In this document: in pieces, positions 16,688-25,831 of the stretch | Position numbering within the stretch: the stretch's first letter is position 1 | Layout: every line of letters begins with the position of its first letter | Source of the DNA: Kutzneria sp. CA-103260 | GTDB taxonomy: Bacteria > Actinomycetota > Actinomycetes > Mycobacteriales > Pseudonocardiaceae | Direction: 5' to 3' | DNA length: 64,000 nt | Assembly (NCBI RefSeq): GCF_018263855.1 | Contig: NZ_CP073318.1 | Span: 11,346,001-11,410,000, forward strand | Notes under the pieces: model-generated | Seen by the model: only the letters and a program-made list of their open reading frames with translations | Databases searched by the model: none | What the model was told of the DNA's origin: nothing | Position numbers and translations under genes: made by a program

Positions 16688-17778
16688 GCCGCGAGCTGAC
16701 CGCCGAGGACCTGCCGGACATCGCCCGCGGCGCGGCGCTGCTGGGCACCGGCGGTGGCGGCGATCCGTACCTGGGTCGGCTGTTGGTGGAGCAGGAGTAC
16801 CGGCGGGGCCGCCGGGTCCGGCTGCTCGACCCGAGCGAGATCGCCGACGACGCCCTGGTGATTCCCAGCGCTGGCATGGGCGCGCCGACCGTGCGGGTGG
16901 AGAAACTGCCGCGTGGCACCGAACCCGCCCTCGCCCTGCGGACCCTGGAGGAACACCTCGGGCGGTCCGCCGACGCCACGATGCCGATCGAGTGCGGTGG
17001 TTCCAACTCGATGGTGCCGCTGCTGGTCGGGGCCCAGCTCGGGCTGCCGGTGATCGACGCCGACGGCATGGGGCGGGCGTTTCCCGAGCTCCAGATGCAG
17101 ACCTTCGGCGTGTACGGCGTTTCCGGCTCGCCGCTGGCGTTCAGCGGCTCCCAGGACGAGCGCGGCGTCATCGACACCGGGCTGGACAACAAGCGCCTGG
17201 AGCGGCTGGCCCGCGGCGTGACCGTGCAGATGGGCGGCACCGCCAGCATCGCGCTGTTTCCCATGTCCGGCAAGGATGTCCGGCGCACCGCCGTGCCCGG
17301 CACGATCACCCTGGCGCTGCGCGTCGGCCGCTGCCTGCGTGAGTCCCGCGACCGGCACGTCGATCCGTTCGAGGCGCTGGTCGCGCTGTTCAAGGAGACC
17401 ATGTACGAGCACGCCCGGCCGGTGTTCCGCGGCCGGGTGGTCGACGTCGAGCGCCGGACCACCGGCGGCTTCGCCCGGGGCCAGGCGCTGATCCAGGCCT
17501 TCGGCGGGGATTCCGTGCTGTCGCTGGTGTTCCAGAACGAGCACCTGGTGGCCAGTGTGGACGGTCGGGTCCGGGTGATGGTGCCCGACCTGATCACCGT
17601 GCTGGACACCGAGACCGCCGAGCCGATCACCACCGAGGCGCTGCGCTACGGCCAGCGGGTCACCGTGTTCGCCATCTCCGCGCCGCCGATCATGCGCACC
17701 CCCGAGGCGCTGGCCGTGTTCGGGCCGCGGCAGTTCGGCCTGGACGTCGACTTCACGCCGGTCGAGGAACTCGAGTGA
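16684..17778 (+). CDS. DUF917 / S-methyl thiohydantoin desulfurase-like protein, copy 1
   Basis: 364 residues from GTG 16684, overlapping the hydantoinase stop by four bases. Characteristic elements are GAALLGTGGGGDPYLGR near the N-terminus, CGGSNSMVPLL, DADGMGRAFPELQMQT and a C-terminal QNEHLVASVDGRVRVMVPDL. The family is known from thiohydantoin desulfurases and from operons with hydantoinase A. It probably works on the same ring compound as the hydantoinase, either removing sulfur or acting as a subunit. Substrate not determinable here. Confidence 0.85.
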   Translation: MSRELTAEDLPDIARGAALLGTGGGGDPYLGRLLVEQEYRRGRRVRLLDPSEIADDALVIPSAGMGAPTVRVEKLPRGTEPALALRTLEEHLGRSADATMPIECGGSNSMVPLLVGAQLGLPVIDADGMGRAFPELQMQTFGVYGVSGSPLAFSGSQDERGVIDTGLDNKRLERLARGVTVQMGGTASIALFPMSGKDVRRTAVPGTITLALRVGRCLRESRDRHVDPFEALVALFKETMYEHARPVFRGRVVDVERRTTGGFARGQALIQAFGGDSVLSLVFQNEHLVASVDGRVRVMVPDLITVLDTETAEPITTEALRYGQRVTVFAISAPPIMRTPEALAVFGPRQFGLDVDFTPVEELE

Positions 17779-18869
17779 CGGCAACCTTCCTGGGACTGGA
17801 CGACGTGGACGCGCTGCGACGCGGCGCGAGCCTGCTCGGGTCCGGTGGCGGCGGCGACGCCCAGCTCAGCGGTTTGTGGCTGGCCAAGGAACTCACCGAC
17901 GGCCGGCGGCTGCGCATGGTCGACACCGACGAACTGGCCGACGGCTGGGTGCTTGTCCTGTGCGCCGCCGGCTCGACCGCTTCGGTGGCCGTGGAGAAGC
18001 TGCCGGCCGGCGACGAGCTCAGCCGCTGCGTGGCCATGGCCGAGAAGTACCTCGGCGTCACCATGGACGCGATCGGCCTACTGGAGATCGGCGGCAGCAA
18101 CGCGCTGTTCCCGTTCATCGCCGCCGCCCAGATGGGAAAGCCGGTGGTGGACGGGGATCTCATGGGCCGGGCTTTCTCCCGCCTGGACCAAACCGTTGCC
18201 GCGCGGGAGGATCTGATCGGCGCGTGGGTGTGCGCCGAGGCCCACGGTGCGGCCATGGTGGTCGACGGCGTCGACGCCCACGCCGCGGAACGGGTGCTGC
18301 GCGGCGCGCTCACCGGCCTGGGCGGCTGGGCCGCCCTGGCCTATCCGGCCATCAGGGCACCTCGGTATCGGGAGATCGTGTTGCCCGGCACCGTGACCGC
18401 CGCCCTGGAACTCGGCCGCCAGCACCGGATCGGCTCCGAGACCGGCGACGACGGCGCGGCCCTGGCCGACCGGCTCGGCGGCGTTTTCCTGGGCCAGGGC
18501 ACGGTTCTCGAGGTCTACCGGTACACCGGCAAGGCGTTCGCCAGCGGCAGCGTCGCGGTGCGGACCGCCGACGGGCAGCACGTGCTGCGGGTCGAGATGC
18601 AGAACGAGTACACGATGGTGCTGCACGACGGCGAGGTGGTGGCCACCGCGCCGGACGTGGTGTGCCTGCTGGACGCGCACACCCTGCAGGCCATCCAGAC
18701 CAGCCAGGTGCGGCGCGGGCACGAGGTGGTCGCGCTGGCCCTGCCGGTGCCGGATCGCTTGTGGGAGCCCGATGTGCTGCACCGGTTCGGGCCGCGGGCG
18801 CACGGCCTGGACGCCGATCCCACGAGGGCGGCCCAGAGGAGTTTTGCCCAGAGGAGGGTGGCTCGGTGA
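17775..18869 (+). CDS. DUF917 / S-methyl thiohydantoin desulfurase-like protein, copy 2
   Basis: 364 residues, paralogous to the preceding gene: GASLLGSGGGGDAQLSG, EIGGSNALFPFIAAAQMGKP, DGDLMGRAFSRLDQ and QNEYTMVLHDGEVVATAPDV align with copy 1 over the full length. Equal length but considerable divergence suggests an old duplication and a heteromeric pair rather than redundancy. Start GTG 17775 overlaps the previous stop (GTGA), and its own stop overlaps the PucR start, so the four downstream genes are locked together translationally. Confidence 0.85.
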   Translation: MTATFLGLDDVDALRRGASLLGSGGGGDAQLSGLWLAKELTDGRRLRMVDTDELADGWVLVLCAAGSTASVAVEKLPAGDELSRCVAMAEKYLGVTMDAIGLLEIGGSNALFPFIAAAQMGKPVVDGDLMGRAFSRLDQTVAAREDLIGAWVCAEAHGAAMVVDGVDAHAAERVLRGALTGLGGWAALAYPAIRAPRYREIVLPGTVTAALELGRQHRIGSETGDDGAALADRLGGVFLGQGTVLEVYRYTGKAFASGSVAVRTADGQHVLRVEMQNEYTMVLHDGEVVATAPDVVCLLDAHTLQAIQTSQVRRGHEVVALALPVPDRLWEPDVLHRFGPRAHGLDADPTRAAQRSFAQRRVAR

Positions 18870-20425
18870 AGGGCAGTCACGAACCGGTGTCGCTGCGCCA
18901 GCTGGTGGCGCATCCGGCACTGGACGGCGCGCGAGTCGTCGGGGGCGCGGCCCTGGACGGGGTCGTGCGCAGAGTGACCGTGCGGCCCAGCGTCGACGCC
19001 ACCGGTCTGGGCTGCGGGGACCTGATCGTGGTGGCCGGGCTCGACGACGCCACCGGCTGGCAGGTGGAAGCCGGCATCCGGCGCTGCGCCCTGGCCGACG
19101 TCGCCGGTCTCGTGCTGCCGGCCGGGCGGCGGGATCCCTTGGCCACCAGCATCTTGCTGGCCGAACGGCTCGGCCTGCCGCTGGTGCTGCTGGCCGAGTC
19201 GGCCAGCCCGCACGACATCGCCCTGCGGCTGGCGCAGCTGGTCAGCACGCCCGAAGTCGTTCGGTCCGAACACGTGCTGCGGTTCGTCCGCCGGATTCGG
19301 GGCCAGGTCGACAGTCTCAGCTCCGTCACCAAGACCGCCTCCGAGGTCCTGTCCGCCCCGGTGTCCGCGCTCAGCGCCGACGGTGAACTCGTCACCGGCG
19401 GCCACTCGCCGTCGGCCTTCCGGCGTGATCTCACGCTGCCCCAGGTCGTCGCCGAGGACGAGACCACCTACGTCATCCATCCGGTCATCGCCGGCAACGC
19501 CCCGCTGTGGATCGTCGCCGCGCTCCGCCAGCCCGCCGTCACCATGATCGAGATCGCCCAGGCCGTGCTGTCCGCCGCCGAGCCCTGGGTGCTGGCCTGG
19601 CTTGCCACCCAACGACTCGACGCCGAACGCGACGCCCGCGCCCGCACCACTCTGCTGGCCGATCTGCTGCGGCTGCGCGAGGACACCGGCGCCGTTGTCC
19701 GGCACCGGGCCGCCATCCTCGGCTGGCGTCTCGACGGCTGGCACATCGGGATCTATCTCCGACGCCTCAACGAATCCCCCTCCGACAATCTCGCCGACCG
19801 CGACGAAGTGCTGCGGGCCCTGGAGGAGAGTGGCATCGGCGGCCCGCTGGTCGAACAGTCCGACGGCTGGGTCGCGTGGCACACCGGCAAGTCCGAGCCT
19901 GCTCCGGCCGACGTCAACACGCTGCTCGCCGCCGTCCGCGATGCCCTGGGCCGCTTGGGTTCCCGCATCGAGATCGCCGCCGGCGTCGGCCGGGCCAGCG
20001 CCGGCACCGGTGGGCTGGGCCGCACCGTCGAGGAAGCCCGCGAGGCCGCCCTGTCCGTTGACCCCACCGTGTCCGATCCCGGCCAGGACGCCCTCGTCGC
20101 CCACATCGACGCCCTCGGTGTCGGCCGCCTCGTCCGCGCCTGGACCCGATCCCGCTCCGCCCGCGCGCTCGCCAGCACCCTCCTCGCGCCGTTGGCCGAC
20201 CAGGAACTCCTGCTCACCACCCTCGACGTCTACCTCGAACACGAGTCGTCGGTCGTGGCCACCGCGGCTGCCCTGGGCCTGCACCGCAACACCGTCTCCG
20301 ACCGGATCACCCGCACCCAGCGGTTGCTCGGCGTCAACCTCCGCGACCCCGACGACCGGTTGGCAGTGGAGCTCGCCTGCCGGACCCTACGGCCGAAGGT
20401 CCGCAGCGACAGCCGGGTGGACTGA
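18866..20425 (+). CDS. PucR family transcriptional regulator
   Basis: 519 residues. An N-terminal PucR purine-catabolism domain (SLRQLVAHPALDGARVVGG, RPSVDATGLGCGDLIVV, GLVLPAGRRDPL), a central GGDEF-like region (IEIAAGVGRASAGTGGLGRT) and the C-terminal PucR helix-turn-helix (YLEHESSVVATAAALGLHRN, TVSDRITRTQRLLGVNL). GTG 18866 has GAGGAGGG upstream and overlaps the previous stop. As the last gene of the operon it probably senses the imported ring compound and controls this operon; no operator was identified. Confidence 0.9.
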   Translation: MKGSHEPVSLRQLVAHPALDGARVVGGAALDGVVRRVTVRPSVDATGLGCGDLIVVAGLDDATGWQVEAGIRRCALADVAGLVLPAGRRDPLATSILLAERLGLPLVLLAESASPHDIALRLAQLVSTPEVVRSEHVLRFVRRIRGQVDSLSSVTKTASEVLSAPVSALSADGELVTGGHSPSAFRRDLTLPQVVAEDETTYVIHPVIAGNAPLWIVAALRQPAVTMIEIAQAVLSAAEPWVLAWLATQRLDAERDARARTTLLADLLRLREDTGAVVRHRAAILGWRLDGWHIGIYLRRLNESPSDNLADRDEVLRALEESGIGGPLVEQSDGWVAWHTGKSEPAPADVNTLLAAVRDALGRLGSRIEIAAGVGRASAGTGGLGRTVEEAREAALSVDPTVSDPGQDALVAHIDALGVGRLVRAWTRSRSARALASTLLAPLADQELLLTTLDVYLEHESSVVATAAALGLHRNTVSDRITRTQRLLGVNLRDPDDRLAVELACRTLRPKVRSDSRVD

Positions 20426-20883
20426 GTTCTTGGTGGCGAAGCTGTTGATGGTGTTTCCCCTCCCGAACACCTTTCTTTCCCTTGTGCCGTTTCGCTGTGG
20501 AGTTCTCAAAGAACGGGTGGTCAGTAGTGGCGGCGCTGGTCGAGCAGTAGACCGCGCCACGGGCCGTGCATAGCCAGTTCACGGGCGGAGCCAGCGGCGA
20601 TAGGGCCGTAGCCTTCGAGGAGACCTGGATCCTCGGTCAGGCCCATGAGGGTTTCCACCTGTCGTCGGTACCACCACGAGGCTCACCTCGGATCGTCCTG
20701 TCATGCCACACAGTGCTCGTTCGCGGACGCACCAAGCTGGTGCCGGGGCGCCCGGTCCTCAGGGCGTCCTGCCACCGGGCACGTGTTGACTGCCGTCGCT
20801 ATGAAAGCGCGCGCGATACTCCGGGAGAGTGGTGTTGTTCAGGCGTGCCGTGGGGTTGGTGACGGTGTGGGCACACTTGCGGT
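20426..20883. other. 458-bp gap with a gene remnant
   Basis: Apart from the DUF222-like fragment at 20521-20682 nothing recognisable was found. The segment just before 20884 must hold the promoter of the STAND gene. Confidence 0.4.
20521..20682 (-). pseudogene. DUF222 / 13E12-repeat (HNH-associated) protein fragment
   Basis: Minus-strand translation reads WWYRRQVETLMGLTEDPGLL, EGYGPIAAGSARELAMHGPW and RGLLLDQRRHY before a TGA at 20523-20521. The pattern of a short helix followed by GYGPI and a W-R-LL block is characteristic of the DUF222 domain found before HNH nucleases in actinobacteria. About 54 codons remain and both ends are lost. Confidence 0.6.
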
Positions 20884-23025
20884 GTGGTTGACCAACCTGG
20901 CGTTCAGAACGACCTCGTCGGCGCCGTCGGGGGCACCGTCGTGCAGGCCGGCTCGATCCAGCATGTCGCACTGAGCACAACGCCAGCCGCCGGGTCTCAG
21001 CTCGTTGACCCGCCGCGGCAGCTACCGCTGGCGGTGCGAGATTTCACCGGTCGACTCGACCATCTACAGGCGCTGGACGCCCTGCTTCCAGCCGGGGACG
21101 ACAAGCACGCTGAGGCGGTAGTGATCTCCGCCGTCGATGGCGCTGCCGGGATCGGCAAAACAGCACTGACGGTGCACTGGGCACACCGGGTACAGCATCG
21201 GTTTCCCGGCGGCACCTTGTACACCAACATGCGCGGCTATGGGCCTGGCATGCCCATGCCGCCACTGGACGCGCTGGATGGATTCCTGCGGGCACTGGGC
21301 GTACCGGCCGAGTCGATACCAGTCGAGGCAGAAGCGCGTGCGGCGTTGTACCGATCGGTGCTGACCGGACGACAGGTGTTGATCGTGCTGGACAATGTCA
21401 ACAGCGCAGACCAGGTCCGTCCCTTGCTGCCGGCAGCACCTGGATGCATGGTGGTGGTCACCAGCCGCCACAGCCTTACCGGGCTCGTGGTCATCGAGTC
21501 CGCACACCGACTGACACTCGATCTCCTCACCGAGCCAGAAGCACTCGAGCTCGTCACGCGAATCATCGGCTCGGCACGAATCGCGGCAGAACGGGATGTC
21601 ATCGACGAACTGATCCGGTTGTGCGCGCGACTGCCGCTCGCGCTGCGCATTGCGGCAAGTCGCGTCGCTGCCCACCCGCGCCATACTGTGGCCGAGGTCG
21701 TGGCTGATCTTGCTGATGAAGACAGCCGGCTGGACACGTTGAGCCGTGATGGTGACGAGCGTGCGGCAGTGCGAGCGGTGTTCGACTGGTCGTATCAGCG
21801 CCTGCCTGCGGACCAGGCACGCATGTTCCGGCGTGTCGGTCTACATCCTGGCCCGGATCTCAGCGAGCATGCGGCCGCGGTGCTTGCCGACGTGGACCCG
21901 TCCAAGGCCCGGCAGTTGCTGGACAGGCTGGCCGACGCGCATCTGGTCGAACCCGTTGGCGCGGGCCGATACAGACTGCATGACCTGCTGCGCGCCTACG
22001 CCGCCGACCAAGCCAGGCGCCAGGACAGCCCAGCCATCCGCGACGTCGCTGTGCTCTCACTGCTCACCTGGTACGCCCATACCGCGCACATCTGCCATGC
22101 GCGGGCATTCCCTGGATTTTACCGCCTAGCCCTGCGGATCGAGTCCCCGGCCAGGCCGCAGTCGATCACCAGCAGGCCCCAGGCGTTGGACTGGCTTGAG
22201 AACGAAGAGGCCAGCCTGATCGCCGCCGTAAACCTCTCCGACCAGAAACGCCTGCATCAGCACGTCATTCACCTCGCCGAGAGCGCTCGCTTCCTCACTT
22301 GGCTTGGCGCCTGGGATCGGCAGCTAGCAGCGTTCGAGATGGGCGTTTCCGCGTCACGCCGGTGCGGTGACCGCGTCGCCGAGGCATGGTTACAGACGCT
22401 GCATGGCGAGGCGCTGCGATACCGCAGGTGCGACGACGCACTCGCCGCGCTCACTCAGGCCTGCGCCATCGCACGAGAACTCGGCGACCACTTCTTGCTC
22501 GCCGCAGCCCTCAACGCTCTCGGCTTGGTGTTCCACGAACAGAAACGGTTTGAGGAAGCAATGCGGCACTTCCTGCAGGCGCTACCGTTGAGCCACGGCA
22601 TCGACAGTGGTCGTCAGGAGGCAGTGCTCGAGTACAACCTCAGCCGCGCATGCACTGCCCTTGGCCGTCATCGCGAAGCAGTTGACCACGCCGAGCGCAG
22701 CGTGACCCTGCGCCGCCGCAGCGGGGACACCGTTGGTGAGATCGCGACGCTGTGTGAGCTTGCGCGGGCCTGGCAGGGACAGCGAAATCATCCCAAGACC
22801 ATCGCGCTGTGCCGGGACGCAATAGCCCTCAGCCCACGAATTAGGAGCCTCGGCAGCATCCTGGCTGATCTCTTCGACACACTCGCGGTGTCCCTGCACC
22901 ACACCGGCGAAACGAGCGAGGCCGTCAGCCGGTGGCGAGAAGCTCTGGCCATCTACGAAGACTGTGGTCGTCCAGGGCGGGCCACCCAAGTCCGCGAGCG
23001 CCTTGACCAGGTCACGTCAGCGTGA
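20884..23025 (+). CDS. STAND ATPase with NB-ARC and TPR domains
   Basis: 713 residues from GTG 20884. An N-terminal 50-residue segment contains VGGTVVQAGSIQHVAL, a short strand motif common before actinobacterial NB-ARC domains. The NB-ARC ATPase has Walker A GAAGIGKT (86-93), Walker B VLIVLDNV, a GLPL-like RLPLAL and a winged-helix LHDLLRAYAAD; a C-terminal TPR region follows (LAAALNALGLVFHEQKRFEE and similar). Such proteins are AfsR-like signal switches, some acting in defence. There is an in-frame TTA codon at 22390-22392, implying bldA-type control, and third positions are less GC-rich than in neighbouring genes, hinting at transfer. No effector domain is visible. Confidence 0.88.
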   Translation: MVDQPGVQNDLVGAVGGTVVQAGSIQHVALSTTPAAGSQLVDPPRQLPLAVRDFTGRLDHLQALDALLPAGDDKHAEAVVISAVDGAAGIGKTALTVHWAHRVQHRFPGGTLYTNMRGYGPGMPMPPLDALDGFLRALGVPAESIPVEAEARAALYRSVLTGRQVLIVLDNVNSADQVRPLLPAAPGCMVVVTSRHSLTGLVVIESAHRLTLDLLTEPEALELVTRIIGSARIAAERDVIDELIRLCARLPLALRIAASRVAAHPRHTVAEVVADLADEDSRLDTLSRDGDERAAVRAVFDWSYQRLPADQARMFRRVGLHPGPDLSEHAAAVLADVDPSKARQLLDRLADAHLVEPVGAGRYRLHDLLRAYAADQARRQDSPAIRDVAVLSLLTWYAHTAHICHARAFPGFYRLALRIESPARPQSITSRPQALDWLENEEASLIAAVNLSDQKRLHQHVIHLAESARFLTWLGAWDRQLAAFEMGVSASRRCGDRVAEAWLQTLHGEALRYRRCDDALAALTQACAIARELGDHFLLAAALNALGLVFHEQKRFEEAMRHFLQALPLSHGIDSGRQEAVLEYNLSRACTALGRHREAVDHAERSVTLRRRSGDTVGEIATLCELARAWQGQRNHPKTIALCRDAIALSPRIRSLGSILADLFDTLAVSLHHTGETSEAVSRWREALAIYEDCGRPGRATQVRERLDQVTSA

Positions 23026-23393
23026 CTGATCCAGAACATCACCGGCTCACGGCGATCCACGCGGCCGTACCGGCGGTCGACACACGGGTTCCCAGAGCCG
23101 GCGAGCCAGCTCGGTTGTGAGGCCATCTCCGCGGCCGTGGTGGGGTCGACCGCGTCCAGCAGTTGTCGCGAAGCGCGGCGACAGCGTCCTCCAGCTCGAT
23201 GTCCACGACGCCAGTGGTGGTCCCAACGGTCGATCGCGCTACATCGCGTCGGTCACCGGTGCACGATCACGGTACCGCCATTCAATAAGTAGCCGATGAG
23301 CGGGCACGTCGCTCGTCCGCGCGCCGAGAAAACCGGTTGCGAGTGGCCGGCATCAGATGTCTAGTTGATCGGCCACCGATCGCGGGAGGGAGC
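23026..23393. other. 368-bp gap with a possible domain remnant
   Basis: No intact gene. On the minus strand around 23150-23215 one can read VDIELEDAVAALRDN, which resembles the start of trypsin-co-occurring (trypco) domains that accompany STAND proteins, but it is short and the frame breaks after it. GGGAGG before 23394 is the ribosome site of the next gene. Confidence 0.25.
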
Positions 23394-23975
23394 ATGACGC
23401 GTATGTCGTTGCCCACCCCGACACTGCATACCGCTCGCCTTCGACTGCGTCCCTTCGACGACGCGGACGCGGACGATCTCTTCGCGCTGCACAGCAGCGC
23501 CTACGTGTTGCGCTACTGGGACGCGCCGCCGTGGAGCGAGCGTGCGCGCTCCACGCGGTTCATCGCGGCTTGCCGGCAGATGGCAGAGGAAGGCACCGGG
23601 GCGCGGCTGGCCGTGGACCGTGTCTCCGACGGGGCCTTCATCGGCTGGTGCAGCCTGAACCGGTGGAATCCGGACTACCGCGGTGCGGCGCTGGGCTACT
23701 GCTACGGCGATGCGGCGTGGGGCCACGGCTACGCGACGGAGGCCGCGCGCGCTGTGCTGCGGTGGGCGTTCGACACGCTGGACCTGAATCGCGTCCAGGC
23801 TGAGACCGATACACGCAACGCGGCATCTGCCCGCGTGCTGGAGAAGCTCGGGTTCGTGCGTGAAGGGACGTTGCGGGAAGACTGCGTCGTGAACGGCGAG
23901 GTCTCTGACTCGTGGGTCTACGGGCTGATCAGGCGGGAGTGGTGGCCGTCGTCCGAGCCGGTTCCAGCCCGCTAG
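23394..23975 (+). CDS. GNAT family N-acetyltransferase (RimJ/RimL type)
   Basis: 193 residues. Typical elements are LHTARLRLRPFDDADADDLF at the start, GWCSLNRWNPDYRGAALGY, an acetyl-CoA loop region WGHGYATEAARAVLRWAF, and VQAETDTRNAASARVLEKLG followed by FVREGTLRED. This subfamily acetylates protein N-termini or small amines. ATG 23394 has GGGAGG just upstream. The gene is single and its neighbours give no hint of substrate. Confidence 0.9.
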   Translation: MTRMSLPTPTLHTARLRLRPFDDADADDLFALHSSAYVLRYWDAPPWSERARSTRFIAACRQMAEEGTGARLAVDRVSDGAFIGWCSLNRWNPDYRGAALGYCYGDAAWGHGYATEAARAVLRWAFDTLDLNRVQAETDTRNAASARVLEKLGFVREGTLREDCVVNGEVSDSWVYGLIRREWWPSSEPVPAR

Positions 23976-24515
23976 GTCGTTACTCTCTCGCGAGACGTCG
24001 CCCGGCATCCGGTGCTTCGCATCGCCCCCGTCGAGGGGTCAGCACCGGGCACTCTCATGCCGCTGACCGGTAGTTCAGTGGCATGACCCGCGTCCGCCCA
24101 AAGTGTCAACTTCAGTGAGAAACCGGCGACTTCGGTCTCAACGGGCCTGTCACTCCGCCGGTCAGCAGGGGCGCGCCGTGACAAGATCATCGAGTCGCCA
24201 TCGCCTTGGCGAGCGGGCTGCCCGGTCGGCTCAAGCCGTCACCGTTGCCTTCGTCTCATCGAAGTTGTCATCGCGCAGCTCAGCGGTGTGCTTCAGGGAC
24301 ACGATGGATGAGAACGGACAGAGCTGCGCGTCGGCGGCTGGCGCTACCGCGAGGTCCTTTGGCTGAGCATCTGTTCCCAGCCGCTTCAGCCTCCCTGTCT
24401 AGACGGCTATAGCCGCCTCGCGTACTTGGCGTGATCGAACGGCGAGCATCCTGAGCTGCGGAAATGCGCACACAGATTGATGAGCGCTTGCTCGGCGGTG
24501 ACGCCGAGCCTAACC
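23976..24515. other. 540-bp region without recognisable gene
   Basis: Both strands were read; no frame gives a family I recognise. Composition is a little less GC-rich than the flanks. The right end leads into the GntR-type operator before the decayed dehydrogenase. Confidence 0.4.
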
Positions 24516-24525
24516 TGTATATACA
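24516..24525. promoter_or_regulatory. GntR-type operator candidate
   Basis: TGTATATACA is a perfect palindrome containing GTATATAC, which fits the GT-N-TA-N-AC core known for HutC-subfamily GntR regulators. It lies 44 bp before the decayed dehydrogenase and in front of the SDR and GntR genes, so autoregulation of this small unit is plausible. Confidence 0.5.
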
Positions 24526-24568
24526 TCCAGTCCACTGTCGGGTGCTCGTGAGCGAAGGGACGACAGCG

Positions 24569-24894
24569 ATGCTCGCGCTGGTCAAAACCGGTTCCGGAAC
24601 GGCGGCAACAGGGTTGCTTGAGGTTCCCGTCCCGCACGCCGGACCCGGTCAGGTACGGCTACGCGTGACCGCCACCGGCATCTGCGGAACCGACCTGCAC
24701 CTACTCCACGACGAGTTCCCCAGCACCCCGCCAGTCGTCATGGGAGACGAGATCACCGGCGTCGTCGACGAGGTCGGCGCCGGAGGCGACCGCCGCTGAT
24801 CAGCGAACGTGTGCAGCTGGCCGACTGGAACGACGCGTTCACCCGCACCGCCGCCGGAGACGGAGTCAAGTTCGTGCTCACCCCTGCGCGTTGA
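24569..24894 (+). pseudogene. Zinc-dependent alcohol dehydrogenase with central deletion
   Basis: The first part reads MLALVKTGSG, GLLEVPVPHAGPGQVRLRV, TGICGTDLHLLHDEFPSTPP and VMGDEITGVVDEVGAGG, the GroES-like start of a zinc dehydrogenase. At about 24790 the frame runs into a TGA while another frame continues with the enzyme's C-terminal end, LISERVQLADWNDAF and GVKFVLTPAR, ending at 24894. Roughly 230 codons, including the Rossmann domain, are missing. The SDR gene begins 54 bp later, so the enzyme was presumably the first gene of that unit. Confidence 0.85.
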
Positions 24895-24947
24895 CCGCGA
24901 CTCCGCAAACCTACGTCTCGTTTCCATCGCCCTCACCGGGAGGCACC

Positions 24948-25751
24948 ATGACCAAGCAGCAAGATCCGTTCGACCTGCGCGGCACGCGCGCCGTCGTCAC
25001 CGGGATCTCGCGCGGGATCGGACAGGCGATCGCGGTCGCCCTCGCGCGGCGCGGCGCCGACGTCGCGGGCATTCACCTCGACGACGCCGACGGAGCACAG
25101 CGCACTGCGGATGCCGTCCACGAACTCGGCCGCCGGGCCGTTGTCCTCCAGGGCGACACCGGCCGCCAGGACGATGTCGATCGCCTTGCCGCCGCTGCCG
25201 TCGAGGAGTTCGGCGGACTCGACATCTGGGTCAACAACGCCGCCGGGATCATGGTCAAGCCGTTCCTGGAGACCACGGCCGAGGACTGGCACCGGCTGCT
25301 CGCGCCCAACCTCCACGGCTACTTCTACGGCTGCTCGGCCGCGGCGCGCATCATGACCGCCGCCGGCACACCCGGCCGGATCATCAACATCACCTCCGCC
25401 GCCGACGTCCTCGTCGTCCCCGGCCTGTCCGCCTACATCGCCGCCAAAGGCGCGATCGTCGCTCTCACCAAGACCCTCGCCGTCGAACTCGCACCCACCG
25501 GGATCACAGTCAACGCCGTGGCGCCGGGCGCGATCGACACGCCGCTGAACGTCGAGGCATGGGACGACGCGGTCCGCCACACCTACCACGATCGCATCCC
25601 TATGGGGCGCATCGGCGTAGCCGAGGAACTGGCCGACGCCGTCACCTTCGTCGCCTCACCCGCCTCCCGCTACATGACTGGCCAGGAACTGGTGGTCGAC
25701 GGCGGCCTGACCATCAACGGCAACGTCGGACACGTCGCCACCAGTCACTGA
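24948..25751 (+). CDS. SDR family NAD(P)-dependent oxidoreductase
   Basis: 267 residues of a classical short-chain dehydrogenase: cofactor loop TGISRGIG (18-25), NNAAG, catalytic Ser in NITSAADV, YIAAK (YxxxK) and the C-terminal YMTGQELVVDGGLTING. Such enzymes oxidise sugars, polyols or steroids. ATG 24948 follows GGGAGG by a few bases; a longer frame from 24891 is not supported. It lies between a decayed zinc dehydrogenase and a GntR regulator, suggesting a polyol or sugar-acid pathway, but the substrate is unknown. Confidence 0.9.
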   Translation: MTKQQDPFDLRGTRAVVTGISRGIGQAIAVALARRGADVAGIHLDDADGAQRTADAVHELGRRAVVLQGDTGRQDDVDRLAAAAVEEFGGLDIWVNNAAGIMVKPFLETTAEDWHRLLAPNLHGYFYGCSAAARIMTAAGTPGRIINITSAADVLVVPGLSAYIAAKGAIVALTKTLAVELAPTGITVNAVAPGAIDTPLNVEAWDDAVRHTYHDRIPMGRIGVAEELADAVTFVASPASRYMTGQELVVDGGLTINGNVGHVATSH

Positions 25752-25831
25752 CGATGCTGGGCAGGACTGGAATCATCACCGCACACGCGCAGGAAACGCG
25801 CGGACACAACGATCGGGCAGACACCACATCC

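Noticed and set aside
23117..23299. Short plus-strand open frame between the STAND and GNAT genes
   Set aside because: No ribosome site or recognisable sequence; the opposite strand carries the only protein-like stretch.
24060..24140. Possible tRNA-like segment (GGTAGTTCAGTGG resembles a D-arm region)
   Set aside because: No acceptor stem or anticodon arm could be completed around it.
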